Part shown: positions 11,769-23,434 of the stretch, one piece after another
Numbering within the stretch: the stretch's first letter is position 1
How the letters are laid out: every line of letters begins with the position of its first letter
Assembly: GCA_037176845.1 (NCBI GenBank)
Contig: JAYKXP010000020.1
Span: forward strand, 186,001 to 250,000
DNA: 64,000 nt
Source of the DNA: Paramarasmius palmivorus
Taxonomy: Eukaryota > Basidiomycota > Agaricomycetes > Agaricales > Marasmiaceae
Reading direction: 5' to 3'
The notes under the pieces: generated by a model
Databases searched by the model: none
Told to the model about the DNA's origin: nothing
Seen by the model: only the letters and a program-made list of their open reading frames with translations
Translations under genes and position numbers: made by a program

Positions 11769-13137
11769 ATGCCTAGTATGAAGGACAAGGTCATCATTGT
11801 GACGGGTTCAAGGTGAGAATTAAGGTGACTCGGTTCTGCTACGTGAACGTACTCATGAAGTTTGATAGCAGCGGAATAGGATTCGCTACGCTGCAACATC
11901 TGACGAGGATGGGGGCCAAGGTCAGAATGTAGTCAGTGCGCGTCATGAATAGCATAGCTAAGGCTCTCTCGAAAGGTGTATATGGCGGTTCCTGACGAAG
12001 AGCAAACCCGGATGGCTATTCAACGACTCAAAGATGAAGGACTTGAATCACAAGTCACCTGGCACGAACTCGACCTCAAGAATGCTCAGTCTGCTAAATC
12101 TTCTGCGGAGCGGTTCATAGAGAAGGAGGAACAGTTAGATGTGCTGGGTGTGTGAATGCCACATTATCCTTTCTCCGATCATGCTCACATTTCTCTTCTA
12201 GTCAACAATGCTGCGATGTAATGTTCGTATCAATCTAATCTTTCCCGTACCTCACTATATCTATGCTCAGGATCTCAGACCAGGGGCATCCGACAATGAA
12301 TGTAGATGGTATTCAAAATAATATGGCAATTAAGTTGGTTCTTCATGTTCCTTTTTTGCTACCAAATTCATATATCTCTCAGCTACCTGGGCCCCTTCGT
12401 CTTTACCCAGACACTCCTACCTCTGCTAGAGAAGACCGCTTCAAAGGGGAGAGACGCGCGCATAGTAAACGTATGTGGTCGTCACTTCAAAACATCAAGT
12501 TCTCACATTACAATTCCCCGCTCAGGTCGGTTCTGCGGGGTGTAAAGACGTGACTTATCTTCAATTTGGGTCAAAGGAGGCTTGGAACAATAAGTTCCGC
12601 TTTTCCCTCCTGCCGCCATTATCCCGTTACAGTGCGTATCGTTCGAATACGACATGACGGGGCTACGCTAATACAGATTACCAGAATACTCCAAACTTGC
12701 GGTCCATTTATGGACAAATCATTTGGCAAAACGTCTCAGCTCAGATGGTTCTCGAGTGATGATCTTGATCGTACAGCCTGGCGCCATTTTGAGCGTAGGT
12801 CCCAACAGTGGCCTCCATCCATGCCCTAGCGTGACCATCATTGTTTCTGTTTATTTAGGACGGCGCTAAACGGAACCTCCAATCTCTGCCATTTCCTTCA
12901 TTTTGGGTCTGGCTATTAGGGACAATGATGGACCCGCAAGAAAGGGGTGCCTACACGTCAGTTTTTGCTGCTTGCGCACCGCGAGATGACCCCAACATCC
13001 GGCATGGCGTTTACATATCCCCGCCGAACGTTGCGGAAGAACAGCCCAAACCAGCATTGGATGAGCGGGCTCAGACGGAACTGTTCGAGTTCACGAAGCA
13101 GTTGCTGGATGACATTGGGGTCGGAGTTGGACTATGA
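11769..13137 (+). CDS. Short-chain dehydrogenase/reductase, 309 aa
   Basis: NAD(P)-dependent oxidoreductase of the retinol-dehydrogenase/WWOX-like SDR group common in basidiomycetes. Nine exons (11769-11812, 11869-11920, 11976-12147, 12202-12217, 12271-12333, 12383-12470, 12526-12631, 12685-12794, 12859-13137) sum to 930 nt. Features: cofactor loop TGSSSGIG near residue 12, LDVLVNNAA, NYLGPFVFTQTLLPLL, RIVNV, catalytic YKYSK (Tyr-x-x-x-Lys) and PGAIL. The intact YxxxK motif depends on a GTGCGT donor at 12632 and a CCAG acceptor ending at 12684. The alternative donor/acceptor pair would delete the catalytic tyrosine. Exon 4 is only 16 nt and carries the NNAA motif. No targeting signal or membrane helix is evident. 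It lies beside an amidase and two P450s. Confidence 0.88.
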
Positions 13138-13232
13138 TATCGTCACAATAGGTACCTTGACTTTCTTCAACCGAGTAGGAACTGCATTATAGGCATACAA
13201 ACATTGAATTTCAACCTTGTAGTCAACCAAAG

Positions 13233-15595
13233 CTATTCGCTTCGGACAGCGGAGTTGTCCGCCTTCCATTTCCTCAATGCCTCATCAACTATTTCTGTCA
13301 TCCTAATCACCCCTTCCTCTTCCAGGGTGCGCCCTATAAGCTGTAGTCCCACTGGACAGCCGTGGAATTTCTCCGAGTCATCTGAAACCTCTATGAACAA
13401 CCGCCTGTCGCCAATTCGACAATAAACGTACACATATGATAGATGGCTTCATCTTCAAAGTTATAAAATTCGTGCGGAGGATGAGGATCTTTGTCCAAGT
13501 TTGCGTCTACAAAGGTGACTGGAAACGCAGATGTCGCGTAATCCATTGCATTACACATCGTGGTATAGAACGAGTCACTTATGGAAATGCTCAATCAGAA
13601 AGCGATATTCAGAATCGATAGGAACGCACACGTTTAGACCATGCGGAACAGCGGAGTATGGGGTGGCAGGACCTATAATGGCGTCTACCGGTCTACCGGT
13701 CCCTGTTCGGCTGGCAGTGGCCTCCCAGTGGTCAAGATGGGACTTGCGCAGGTCTCGTTTTTCCTTTTGGAGTTGCCATAGCTAAATGAACCAGTGGATC
13801 GTTTGAGCACCGAAGAAAAATCGAATTGACGGTACGAACCTCATAGGCACTCCTGTGGTACGGCTCACCTGCAAGATGCTGTTGGTATCGCAAATCTCCC
13901 AAAGGGGGGTGATAATGGGGGTCGTCGGGGTGGGCGGTCATGTTGGTGAGTAATGGCTCCCCGGATCGTGCACATTCAGTTCGGTAGTCTTCGCCGCCAT
14001 CTGCAGCATATATCAGCTCCTATTTCTTGAAATTAGCGTGAAAACCATCAGAGGAACTTAGCACGTACGGCGTTCCTGTAGATATCGAGCTGTCGATGGT
14101 TCTCCCAGTCAATTACTATGCATCAGGATTGTCAAGGAAAGGCTGATCCACCGTGAAGAATGCCGACCTTTATGCCCGGCTACTTCCAGCGCCTTCTTGA
14201 CCATGTTCATTGCTCTGTAAAGTGGTGGATGGGGCTTTACGATACCTAACTCGAGTGAATAAGATGCTTTGTTCCAAAAGTCATCAGATTCCTCACCATT
14301 GTCCCACATGATTGCAAAGCACATCGATTTTCCTCCGCCATGATATGTTAGTTGATACTCTTTCTCCGACCACTCCTTTCGAATAGCACTGGGATCTTTG
14401 TTCCAAGGTTGGGAATCGATGACTGCCTTGGTGAATGTCTTCACGCCCGTCAGGGAGTTGGCCATAGGACCTAGAACTGACGAGATAGACTCTTGCCCCT
14501 CCAGAGAATTGACGGCACCGTAGTAAGGCAGACGCTCGTAAGAGGGGCGTAGGGTGTACAGATTACAAAACACACTCGGAATTCGAACGGATCTAGTGAG
14601 CAAAATTAAGAACACATAAAACGCACAAGTATTTGGTCCTACCCTCCAATATCCGTGCCAACACCAAGCGGACTACCTCTCAGAGCAAGTAATGCACCTA
14701 GTATTCGAGGTGTTATGAGTACTGCATATGATGTGATGTCTAGAAAATGTTCACCTTCACCACCAGATGAACCCCCTGGGGTCATACGTCTATCGAACGG
14801 ATTGACGGTTCTTCCAAAGACGTTGTTGTGCGTCTCACCCCACTTCATGCTATTTTAGACACTGTCGTTGTGGTATGCTGGCCGGGCGTACCATGAGAGT
14901 TTGTGGAACATTCGTTCTCACAAATAGCACCGCGCCGCATTCGAGCAAGACGTCAACAAGAACACAGTTCGATTCTGCATACTTCCCTATCCATGCAACG
15001 TAGCCTGATGATTTTCTGTCAACCGAGTCTGTATGGGCAGACGTTTAGCGGGGAGAAACGTACCCATAATTGTTTCCAGACCCTTTATAGCGAATTGATC
15101 TACAAAGCCCAGTCAGAGATAATCCAAAGAGATTTCAGAAGATACCTACCTTTCAACGAGATTGGCAGGCCGTGGAGTGGACCCACAACTTTTCCAGTCT
15201 TCTCAAGTATCGCATCCAGTTCCTTTGCACGTTGTATCGCTTTCTCTATGAAAATCTCCGTGAGGCAATTTGTCTATCACAAGCAATCGCTAAGATGCTT
15301 CTGGGGACCGAATTGTCCAATTCAGACGGACCAACTGGTGCGCAACTATAGCCCTCTTTGCATACGCCCTCGTCACTTCTTCAGAGCTCCATTCTCTACC
15401 TGCTAGCTTGCCCAGTATGATATCAACGTCGTTTTCATTCGTTATCGCAATTTCGCGGGCTGATAAGAGACCACATTCGTTGGGTATATTGATAACGTTT
15501 ACTTGGGCTGCCGGAGGTGCTTCGATTAGCCATTCGCGAGGTATAGCATCCAATTGAGCCTGTTTCCTTTGGGAAGCACGCGTTTTCCAGTCCAT
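13233..15595 (-). CDS. Amidase-signature enzyme (acetamidase/fatty-acid-amide-hydrolase type)
   Basis: Serine amidase with a Ser-cisSer-Lys triad, hydrolysing an unidentified carboxamide. It starts [19 protein letters not shown] at 15595, followed by [14 protein letters not shown] and [16 protein letters not shown]. The catalytic Lys is in GLPISLK, and the nucleophile region is [19 protein letters not shown] then GTDIGGSIR. C-terminal blocks [38 protein letters not shown] and [18 protein letters not shown] fit fungal amidases. Numerous short introns interrupt it. The join between EDEAIYHM and [11 protein letters not shown] (about 13390-13440) cannot be made in frame with an ordinary intron: only a 29-nt intron or an indel works. 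Convergent with the SDR gene (96 bp between stops). Confidence 0.82.
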
Positions 15596-15681
15596 GGTAC
15601 TCGTGGAAGTGATGGTGGTTAGAGTTGAGAGTCTGAGACGGGTGACATGTGACTAGTTGAGAGCAGGGCCCGGGATAACGC

Positions 15682-15696
15682 GGCCGCTGAGCGGCC
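15682..15696. promoter_or_regulatory. Perfect 7-bp inverted repeat upstream of the amidase
   Basis: GGCCGCT-G-AGCGGCC lies 87-101 bp upstream of the amidase ATG. It contains CGGCCG and CGG/CCG half-sites of the kind bound by Zn2Cys6 regulators. Binding is inference only. Confidence 0.35.
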
Positions 15697-15804
15697 CTCA
15701 TAAGTACCGGCAAGTGCAGAATGTGGCAAGAAAGCTAGTTTACACTGGGGTCAACGAGAAATATATGATACTACAGTATTATGATTGTTGAAGCCTTTAG
15801 TCCA

Positions 15805-18158
15805 TCAATCATTGTAATCCACTATAGATCGAATCAAATTCTCGTGCTGAACAGATCGAACGCTGATATTGCATTTGAAGGGCTTTGGCCGGCTGTACAA
15901 AGATTTCTTAGATCCTAGCATATGAGTAGGAATAGCATAACAACTCACTTTTGTAATGACGATATGTATTCTTCCTTTACGTCCCCTATAGCTGAGATAT
16001 AAAAGCATTGGAGCACAGATGCAACAACAGCATAGATTGTCGAGACCGCAAAATGTTGACCAGGGCATATCCTAACCAAGACAGTCGTTGTATAGCTCTC
16101 GGTAGTGCATATAAATCAACTCATACCTTCTGCCAAAGCCAAAGCTCGGGGAGAGATCTGGGATGTCGACATTCAATTTACCCTCTGCAGTAAGAAACCG
16201 GCTTGGGTCAAAGACATCTGTATGAGGACCATACGCGGTCTCGTCACGTAGAATCGACCTAATGATTTATTGGATTGAGAGGCTGAAGAATGGATAGCTG
16301 AGTGACACGAACCATGCATTCGCAATAATGACGGAGTCTTTTGGTATACGAAAGCCTCTGTATTCGTCTTCTTCGGTAACTAGCCTGGGAAGACCTGCAT
16401 TCAGTAATACCGTTAGACCGGATTTATCACATCACGAAGTGAAGCTCACCAATAGGAGCGACAGGCTGGTATCTAGCCAATATCAGTACAACAGATTATC
16501 GATTTCAGGGATCGGGAAGTACCTCATCACTTCATTGGCAACTGCACAAACATACGGCAGATTTGCCATGTCCTGAAAATCTACGAGGCGGTCACGGCCA
16601 ACCGCTCCGTCCAGTTCCTCCTGAGCCTTGCGTTGGACATCGGGATGGCGCACCATGGCAAGGAAAAAGCTGTGAGCTGCAGTTACAGTGGTGTCGGTGC
16701 CAGCTGGGCAATGTGAGCGCACGCCGCAAGGGCAACGAAGTGCAGTTACCTGCATACAGAGCACCCGCGGTCTCTTTTATGACTGTCTCTTCCGCTTCTT
16801 GTCCATCTTCAGCTAGGGCTTTGATTCTGTCCAAACAGTTTGAAACAAAACACGAGCGCTTGCTCCCAATTTCCTAGGCCACGAGCTTGAGATTGTATGC
16901 GTCAACCTTCAGAAATGAAATATACGTACGTTATTCAGCTTGACTTTGTCATACGGCCCGTTTAGCATATTTTCTGTGACCTTGTTCCATTCTTCTGCTT
17001 TACGCTTGAAAGAGGCGCCCGGCAACCAAGATGGGATGTACTTCAAGATTGGTAGATAATCCTAGAACCGTGGCATTAGTACCGGTGAAGCGTCACTCAT
17101 TTGTCACCTACCACCCAGAATGTCCCGTGAACCGCTGCGGCAACAAAGCCATCGAGCGCCTTTTCTGCCATAGCAATAACGGGATCACCTATCTCGGCCG
17201 AATTTATCGTCAAACCGTACGTTGCGGATAGAATGAGTGAGCCTGCCATGCTGTTTCGGACATCAGACCCTCAATTGCTGTTCCTGAAGCGCTCAAGCTA
17301 GCACATACTGCCTCAAGAGTTGACAGAAACCATCCGGTTCGCGAAGAAGATCGCGAAGAAAACTGCGAACGGCTTTGATCACATCCGGTTCATAGCGTTC
17401 AACGGTTTGCTTCGAGCTAAACTCTGGGGCAGAGCGGTAGACCTATCAGGGAAGGTTCGTTACAGAGCATACAGGGAAAAGGCTGTACCTCGTGCAACTA
17501 AAGCCCTTCTGGCGTTCCATTCTTTCCCATAAGGCATTGTGCTAAACGCCCAATTCCAGCTGACAAAGAATTCATCAATGTCATCTTGAGGAAAATTTGT
17601 GACCGTACCCAATCCTTTGATATCAATGGCTTAGTTTATGAAACAAATGACGGAGTGTCGACCTACAAATCATTCAACATAACGAGCCGTGGCCTGTTTG
17701 GCTTGTTGAGCACACGGAGACCTCAATAAGTGCTCGAGTCGTACCGGCTAGAGTAGATGTTCGATCTCTTTTCGAGGAGATCACTTGCAGCCGTGCGCGA
17801 AGAAAGTACTATGACTGAAGTCGAAGCCACACGGTAATGGATAATATCTGAATCTAGAAGCAAGTAAGCACCCGTATCGTAACTGATATGATCGAGACAA
17901 CGCACCGTATTTTCGACTCCAGTCAGCATATGTCAACCACTCAAAACTTGAAGGTGCGTCCAGCAGGTTCCCTAAAGCGAATGAATGAAGGAGAGACGAG
18001 CTAAGAGGCAGTTTTACCTATCAGTGGAAGGGGGATTGGTCCGGGGGTAAAGGAAGGTCTCGAGCTTTTCTGAACCGAGTTAAGAACAAAGATGCGACGA
18101 ACAGGGTGGTTAGCAGGGCAAAATATTGTTGGAAAGCAGAACCTGTGACGGGCTCCAT
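15805..18158 (-). CDS. Cytochrome P450 (OrdA-like), proximal copy, with an N-terminal frameshift
   Basis: Haem-thiolate monooxygenase, ER-anchored by the N-terminal helix (MEPVTGSAFQQYFALLTTLF...). Later exons give IIHYRVASTSVIVLSS, VYRSAPEFSSKQTVERYEPD, the oxygen-binding AGTDTTVTAAHSFFLAM, the helix K region NLPYVCAVANEVMRY, and the haem loop FGFGRRICPGQHF carrying the Cys ligand. The last exon, joined by a GTGAGT...ACAG intron, reads RPKPFKCNISVRS. In the conserved PPGPIPLPLIG hinge the frame breaks: codons up to LPLPP and those from GPIPLPLIG lie in different frames, as if one C of a C-run at 18043-18047 were missing. Everything else looks intact. Substrate unknown. Tandem paralogue of the next P450. 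Confidence 0.85.
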
Positions 18159-18577
18159 GTCGTTGTGAGATATGGTGGGTGGACAAAGAGTAAGCAAAAG
18201 CCTGCACTTCTGGCAATTGTCACCTGGCGCGTACTCTATTAAGTATGCTTCTAGGTTAGTTGCTCACATGCGCATCCTTACAATTGATAAGTACCTGGCT
18301 ATGAAAGAAAGCGGGTTGACGTACTGAAGGTATTATTACATCGGCTCCTGCTTTCTTTACTAAATCCAAATCCTCAAGCCAGTTATCCGCTACCTGAGGA
18401 CCCAACTTAGACTTAATACTCAGACTCTTTCCTTTACCAGGAAGTAACAGTGTTCCATAAGGGTAGACCCGAGTTCGTTAGATGTCGTTGACGCGGTGGA
18501 AGTAAGGAAAAAAGCGGAGTTTGAAACGGCACTTCTAGCTGGGCGACACTGGGCATATGATGAAAGGTATGTAGCAT

Positions 18578-20901
18578 TCAATCATCTATCACACTCGTGG
18601 AAGATCGAATCAACTCTTCGTGTCGAGCAGAGCGTGACCTGATTTCGCACTCGAACGGTACTGGCCGACTGCTTCAGCGGTTAGGCCTAGTTGAGCACTA
18701 AAAAGAGTGACGACATACTTTTGTAAAGACGATTCGTATCGCTGTGTCATGGTCCCTATCCCTGATATGTTGAATGAATGGAGCAAAGATGCAACCACCG
18801 CGAACATAGTTGAATTTGCAAGATGTCTACCTGGACATGCTCTGCTCACGAAAGTCAGTTTCAATGGCAAAGCCAAGCTGGGACGTCGACAAACCTCCTG
18901 CCAAAACCAAAGAAGGATGTAGGCTCAGGGATTGCTGGATTTATCTTCCCTTCAGAAGTCAGGAAGCGACTAGGATCGAAACTGTCCGTGTGTGGCCCGT
19001 ACGTGTTTTCGTCGTGGAGAATTGCCCTGGTTTTGTATCAGCTTGACAGTCGACTAATGATAGAGAAGAATGTCCACCACGCGTTACCGATTACCACCGA
19101 ATCTTTAGGTATTCTGTAACCGTTGTATTCGTCTTCTTCAGAGACAAGGTGCGCCAACGCTGTTGAAACTTCAGTGGTCGCACTGGCATTAAGCCAGACA
19201 TAGCATACCTAAGGGGTTGACGGGTTGATACCTACTTCCCTTGAGCCAAAGCACCAAATAAGATGCGAGACAGGAAGACCTACCTCATAACCTCATTGAT
19301 GATCGCACAAACATAGGGCAAATTCTCTCTGTCGTCAAAATTTGGCAGCCTGTCTTGCCCGACCACCCTGTCAAGTTCTTCTTGACCCTTGCGCTGTATC
19401 TCCGGATAACAAATCATCATGAGGATGAAGGTGCTGGATGCTACGACTGTGGTATCTGTGCCGGCTAAATTTCAAGTCGTTGAGCCATGAACGAGATCAT
19501 TGTCTCAACTCCATACCTCCATACATGGCGCCCGCTGCTTCTCGGACTAACTTTTCATTGTACACGATCTCGTCTGGGTCAGGGGTGTTGATGTTGGACA
19601 AGCAATGGGAAACGAAACAAGGCTGAACAATTCCCTTCGTCTAGCGTTAGCGACTTGGATAATAAATGCAAGGTCGTGACGCACCTGGTTTGACTTTACA
19701 ATGTCGAAGGGTACGTTTAACATCTCGTCGACGTTCTTAGCCCACTCCCTTGCTTTACGCTTGAAGGATGCCCCTGGAAACCAGGATGGGACGTACTTCA
19801 AAACGGGGAGGTAATCCTAAACTCAATCAATCTACAGACACAATAAGAATTGAGTTACAAAACTCACCACCCAGAACGTGCCTGGAACGGCAGCCGCGAC
19901 AAAACCCTCTAATGCGCGATCTGCCATGTCAATTACGGAGTCCCCGACATCTACAGACCTGATAGATAACCCATATGTGATTGACAAGATAGCTGAGCCA
20001 GCCATACTAGGTATAGGTTGAGATGAGTGATATAACAAACAAATCATATACTTACTGTCGTAACAGCCGCTGAGAATCGTGCGGCTGATGAAGCAAATCG
20101 AGCAGGAAAGTGCGAACAGCTTTGAGAGTATGGGGTTGATAGCGCTCTGTCTGTTTTGGACTGAATTCTTCGGAGAACCATAAATATTCGCTGATAAGAA
20201 AGGTCAAATGAAAGACGTACCCTGAGCGAACAGTTTGCGGCGTGCATTCCACTCCTTGCCGTATTGCATCGTGGTGGGTGACCAATCCCATCTATCACGA
20301 ATTACTCACAGATTTGGTGTCGATATTATGTACGTACCCAATTCTGATAATCACGGTGCATACTGGTATCAGCTAGTTTCGATAAACTGAGAATTCATGT
20401 CACTTACACCTCTTTCAACATGACCCACCTCGGCCTAAGATAGAGGTTAGTGCGCCATTACATAGAGGGTTTAACCAAGATGACTGCACCGGCTGGAATA
20501 GATGTTCGACTTCTTTTCAAGTAGATCGTGGCAGGCTCTCTGAGAGTTTAGAACAATGGTAGACGTCCCGAACACTCGATAATGAATGATATCTGAATCT
20601 GTAGGGGATACTCATCAGAGTGTCGATTGCGTTATTGAGATTATAACGTACTGTGCTTTCGACTCCATTCGGCAAAGGTCACCCATTCGAAACTTGCTGG
20701 GACGTGTAGGTTTCCTATAATGAATCTAGTCAGGTGTATTATCACCGAAGCTTTTGCGCGTTATCTACCAATAAGAGGGAGAGGTTTCGGTCCAGGAGGA
20801 AGGGGTAACCACCGGAATTTCCAACGCGGAACGAGCAAAAGGGAAGAGAGGGAGAGTAGGGCTGCGACTAGAAGATATTCAAGAGATGCAGAGATAGCCA
20901 T
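18578..20901 (-). CDS. Cytochrome P450 (OrdA-like), distal tandem copy
   Basis: Paralogue of the P450 at 15805-18158, same orientation and length, 419 bp apart; the gap holds only promoter and 3' flank. It starts MAISASLEYLLVAALLSLSS (membrane anchor), then the intact hinge PLPPGPKPLPLIG, spliced to NLHVPASFEWVTFAEWSRKH. Further marks: IIHYRVFGTSTIVLNS, the plateau MKYVPSWFPGASFKRKA, the I-helix AGTDTTVVASSTFILMMICY, helix K region NLPYVCAIINEVMR, and haem loop RRSCPGRHLANST. The final intron (GTATGT...GCAG, 57 nt) gives RPVPFECEIRSRSARHEELI and a stop at 18578; reading through it would give an unrelated tail. OrdA-like P450s hydroxylate varied small molecules. The substrate here is unknown. 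Confidence 0.87.
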
Positions 20902-21170
20902 GCTGAGGTCCTGGGTCACAGTGCCAGATATTTATATGTGCTTCGACATCGTGACCGAAATGAGGCGTAATCTTTGCTCAGGGAAGACTCGTTATCACCA
21001 CAAGCGTGGAAAATAGAAGAGACATTTGACATACATACGCTAGAAGTCTTTTTGCGAAGGTACCGACCAGAGTGGTGGTTAGAAAAGCGAAACCCAGAAT
21101 AAGCGCGCGTCTCTTCGAATTCCGTTCTTTCTTCCCAAACCTCACTTACATCTCAAAAGCCTACCGCATC

Positions 21171-21816
21171 ATGGAAGGCTGGACCAAAAAATACGTCGAT
21201 CCGCGAAAAGCAGCAAAATCATGGCGTCCAAGCTCGGGCGTACGTCTCCACTCTCGTCATACACTTTTCAAAGCTCAACCCAAAACCAGTCCATGTCTCC
21301 AGGTCTACGACGCGCACGTCAACCATTCCTCGTGAAAAACGCTATTACTGGCATTCTTCTCGGTGCATTTGCCGTTGGTGTATACGCATACTCCATCCGA
21401 GCTGTTAAACAGACGACTTTGATGACATTGACGAGCAGGCGCGCCGGAAGATTCAGGAAGAGATGAAGGAGCGGGTTAAGGCCCATGCGGCGACGGTGCT
21501 TTCGGTTCATGAGGAAAAGGACGTCATGGAACGGGCGGCGGGAGCGGTAGTGGACAGAGTGCGAGGGAATGTTGCGACTTCCACCTCGTCTTCGTCGGTT
21601 TTGGGAGCGGATGACCTTGCTCAGTCGATTGTCAACGAGATCGTTCAAAGCGTGAATGCGACGTCTCGGAGACGGGGTATTTTGGTGGGCTCAGTGCTTG
21701 ACAGGCGTCTTCCAGGGCTTTTGGATCCCAATAGCAAGACGTTAGTTTGGGGGGCGCCGCCTGTCGACAATATTGGGACAATACGAAGAGAGAATTTACC
21801 GGCTACGACCTTATAA
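21171..21816 (+). CDS. COA3: Cytochrome c oxidase assembly factor COA3 homologue (one apparent frameshift)
   Basis: COA3 is a small inner-mitochondrial-membrane protein that stabilises newly made Cox1 and regulates its translation. Exon 1 (21171-21239) reads MEGWTKKYVDPRKAAKSWRP. A 50-nt GTACGT...CCAG intron leads to MSPGLRRARQPFLVKNAITG, a single membrane helix (ILLGAFAVGVYAYSI) and RAVKQ. The next conserved residues, DDFDDIDEQARRKIQEEM, are in another frame: CAGACGAC should be CAGGACGAC at about 21411. Downstream the frame is open to 21816 with a longer C-terminal extension than usual for COA3. COA3 is needed for respiration, so a sequencing or assembly deletion is more likely than gene loss. 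Confidence 0.8.
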
Positions 21817-22073
21817 TCCCTACTGTACATATCTAATGAATGGCACCTATCCCGCTCCCATCTCACCGATACATTCGAGCGAAGACAGTTGCCGTCGGCA
21901 CCCAAGAGCTCACCAGAAGGCATCTCCCCACTCGTATGTGCACCTCAGCTTCTCAAAACTTTAGACTGGTTTAATTTATCACTTTATAGTTTGGAAGTAG
22001 TTCAGAGGCTTCGGTGATGTATGTACAGTCAAGCTAGTCAAATCAGGCCAAGACGAATTGTATGGAAACAGCT

Positions 22074-22735
22074 CTATGTTTCACTCTTTGTAGGCTCATC
22101 CGAATCGGCGTCCGTTGATTTTGCTACAATTTCCCTCTTCTTCTCCTGGTCTCGCTCGTACTGTAATCTGTCCGCTTTGCTGAGACCACAGACGAGTAAA
22201 TTTTGCCTCCGTTGAAGAACGAAGAGTTGGCATAGTAGCTTTACGCAGGTTCTCCGCTTTCTCCCTTGATCTTCATCCATCTCTTCCTTTTCAAGCTCAC
22301 TTTTCGTAACATCCTGTGTCTCGTCGGCGGCTTCTACATGTATCTTGGGACAGTGTTTCAGTGGGGAGGATCCTAACATTTTCGTGACGTCCTCTAACCC
22401 TGGAACCGTTTTAGACGCCTTACCGTGTCAACCTCAGCTAGGTCAAGATGTAGTGAGCAAGGTAAGACTCACTGTGAACAGCAAGCGACGTCCCTATGAA
22501 TCCAACGTCAGTACTCAGATCATTATGGGCTTCGCTGAACTTCACGTACCAGCATTCGCTCTTTAGAAGCCTCGTTGTGGGTTCGATGGATTGCACGTTT
22601 GACCATGACGTTTTGTGCACGACGTTGTTCTGAGATATTGCTTTTCTGTGACTCTCTAACAACACTGGGGCTTGTTTTCGATTGTGCTGGTGCTACAGAG
22701 GCGGTGGTAGGGTCTGAACTAGGTAGAGAGGGCAT
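22074..22735 (-). CDS. Possible gene for a charged unknown protein (model incomplete)
   Basis: Two minus-strand frames look protein-like: 22523-22735 (SVVRESQKSNISEQRRAQNV, basic) and 22074-22379 (KSELEKEEMDEDQGRKRRT, then QYERDQEKKREIVAKS). A GTACGT donor after codons KERML and an acceptor about 56 nt on could link the first to a middle exon, but I could not make one unbroken model. No domain is recognised. It is convergent with COA3 (about 257 bp between stops). The upstream exon, if any, would lie at 22740-22850. Confidence 0.3.
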
Positions 22736-23434
22736 TTTTGCACAGATGTGGAATACCAGAAGCTGGGATGGTTCGTCGCGTCACCTAGAGCTTGGAGCTT
22801 TGGTGAGAGTAATTGGTAGCCTAGAGTGGCACACTTACGTTCTGTGACGTGCCTCTAGTATTTTATTTATCGGAACACGTCTGGAAAAGTTTCAATTGGG
22901 GCCGTGCACATCATATTAGCTAGTCGAAGCCAACATGCAGAGTCTCGTGGTGATGTCCAAAGTTTGTTCGAGAGCCTATTCAGGTTATGAACATTCCTTT
23001 GGCAGCTTCTTGATGAAGGATCTTCAAGGAACATAAAGAGAATCAGAATGAGTGAAGACCAGGTACACAGAGCCAATGAGATGACGCGAAAGACAAGCGC
23101 CCGGTACCGACGGGTGACCGTGACTCAGTACAAAGTTCCTTCCTTCCTTTGATCACTGATATGCATCTCAGTACCAGTATCAAGACCACACCTTTTTTGT
23201 GATGCTCAGCTCGCGTGTTTTTCATTCTCTGACGCAATGACGACGAGCATACACACGCCACTCTTGAAAGACGATATCGATGGAGGGAAAGCGGAAAAGG
23301 AACACCCTGGTGGGTACATGCTCAAAATAGCACTCTTCCCGCTCATCAAGACCATATGATCTACAGGAACCCTTCAGGAACTTGGCATATATAAGAGAAC
23401 CCGATGAAAAGCGACGTTCCCTCCACGTACCACC
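22736..23434. other. Intergenic region upstream of the aminopeptidase
   Basis: No coding frame with features. The last 50 bp contain a TATA box at 23386-23395, listed separately. Confidence 0.45.
23386..23395 (+). promoter_or_regulatory. TATA box of the aminopeptidase gene
   Basis: CATATATAAG lies 40-49 bp before the ATG, a good match to the TATAWAW consensus. This implies a short 5' leader. Confidence 0.5.

Noticed and set aside
12594..12676. Alternative SDR intron with GTTCCG donor and TACAG acceptor
   Set aside because: It keeps frame but removes the catalytic tyrosine; the GTGCGT/CCAG intron restores YKYSK and has a better donor.
18610..18876. Read-through C-terminus of the distal P450 ending at 18610
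   Set aside because: A 57-nt intron gives the family-typical PFECEIRSRSARHEELI tail, matching the sister P450.
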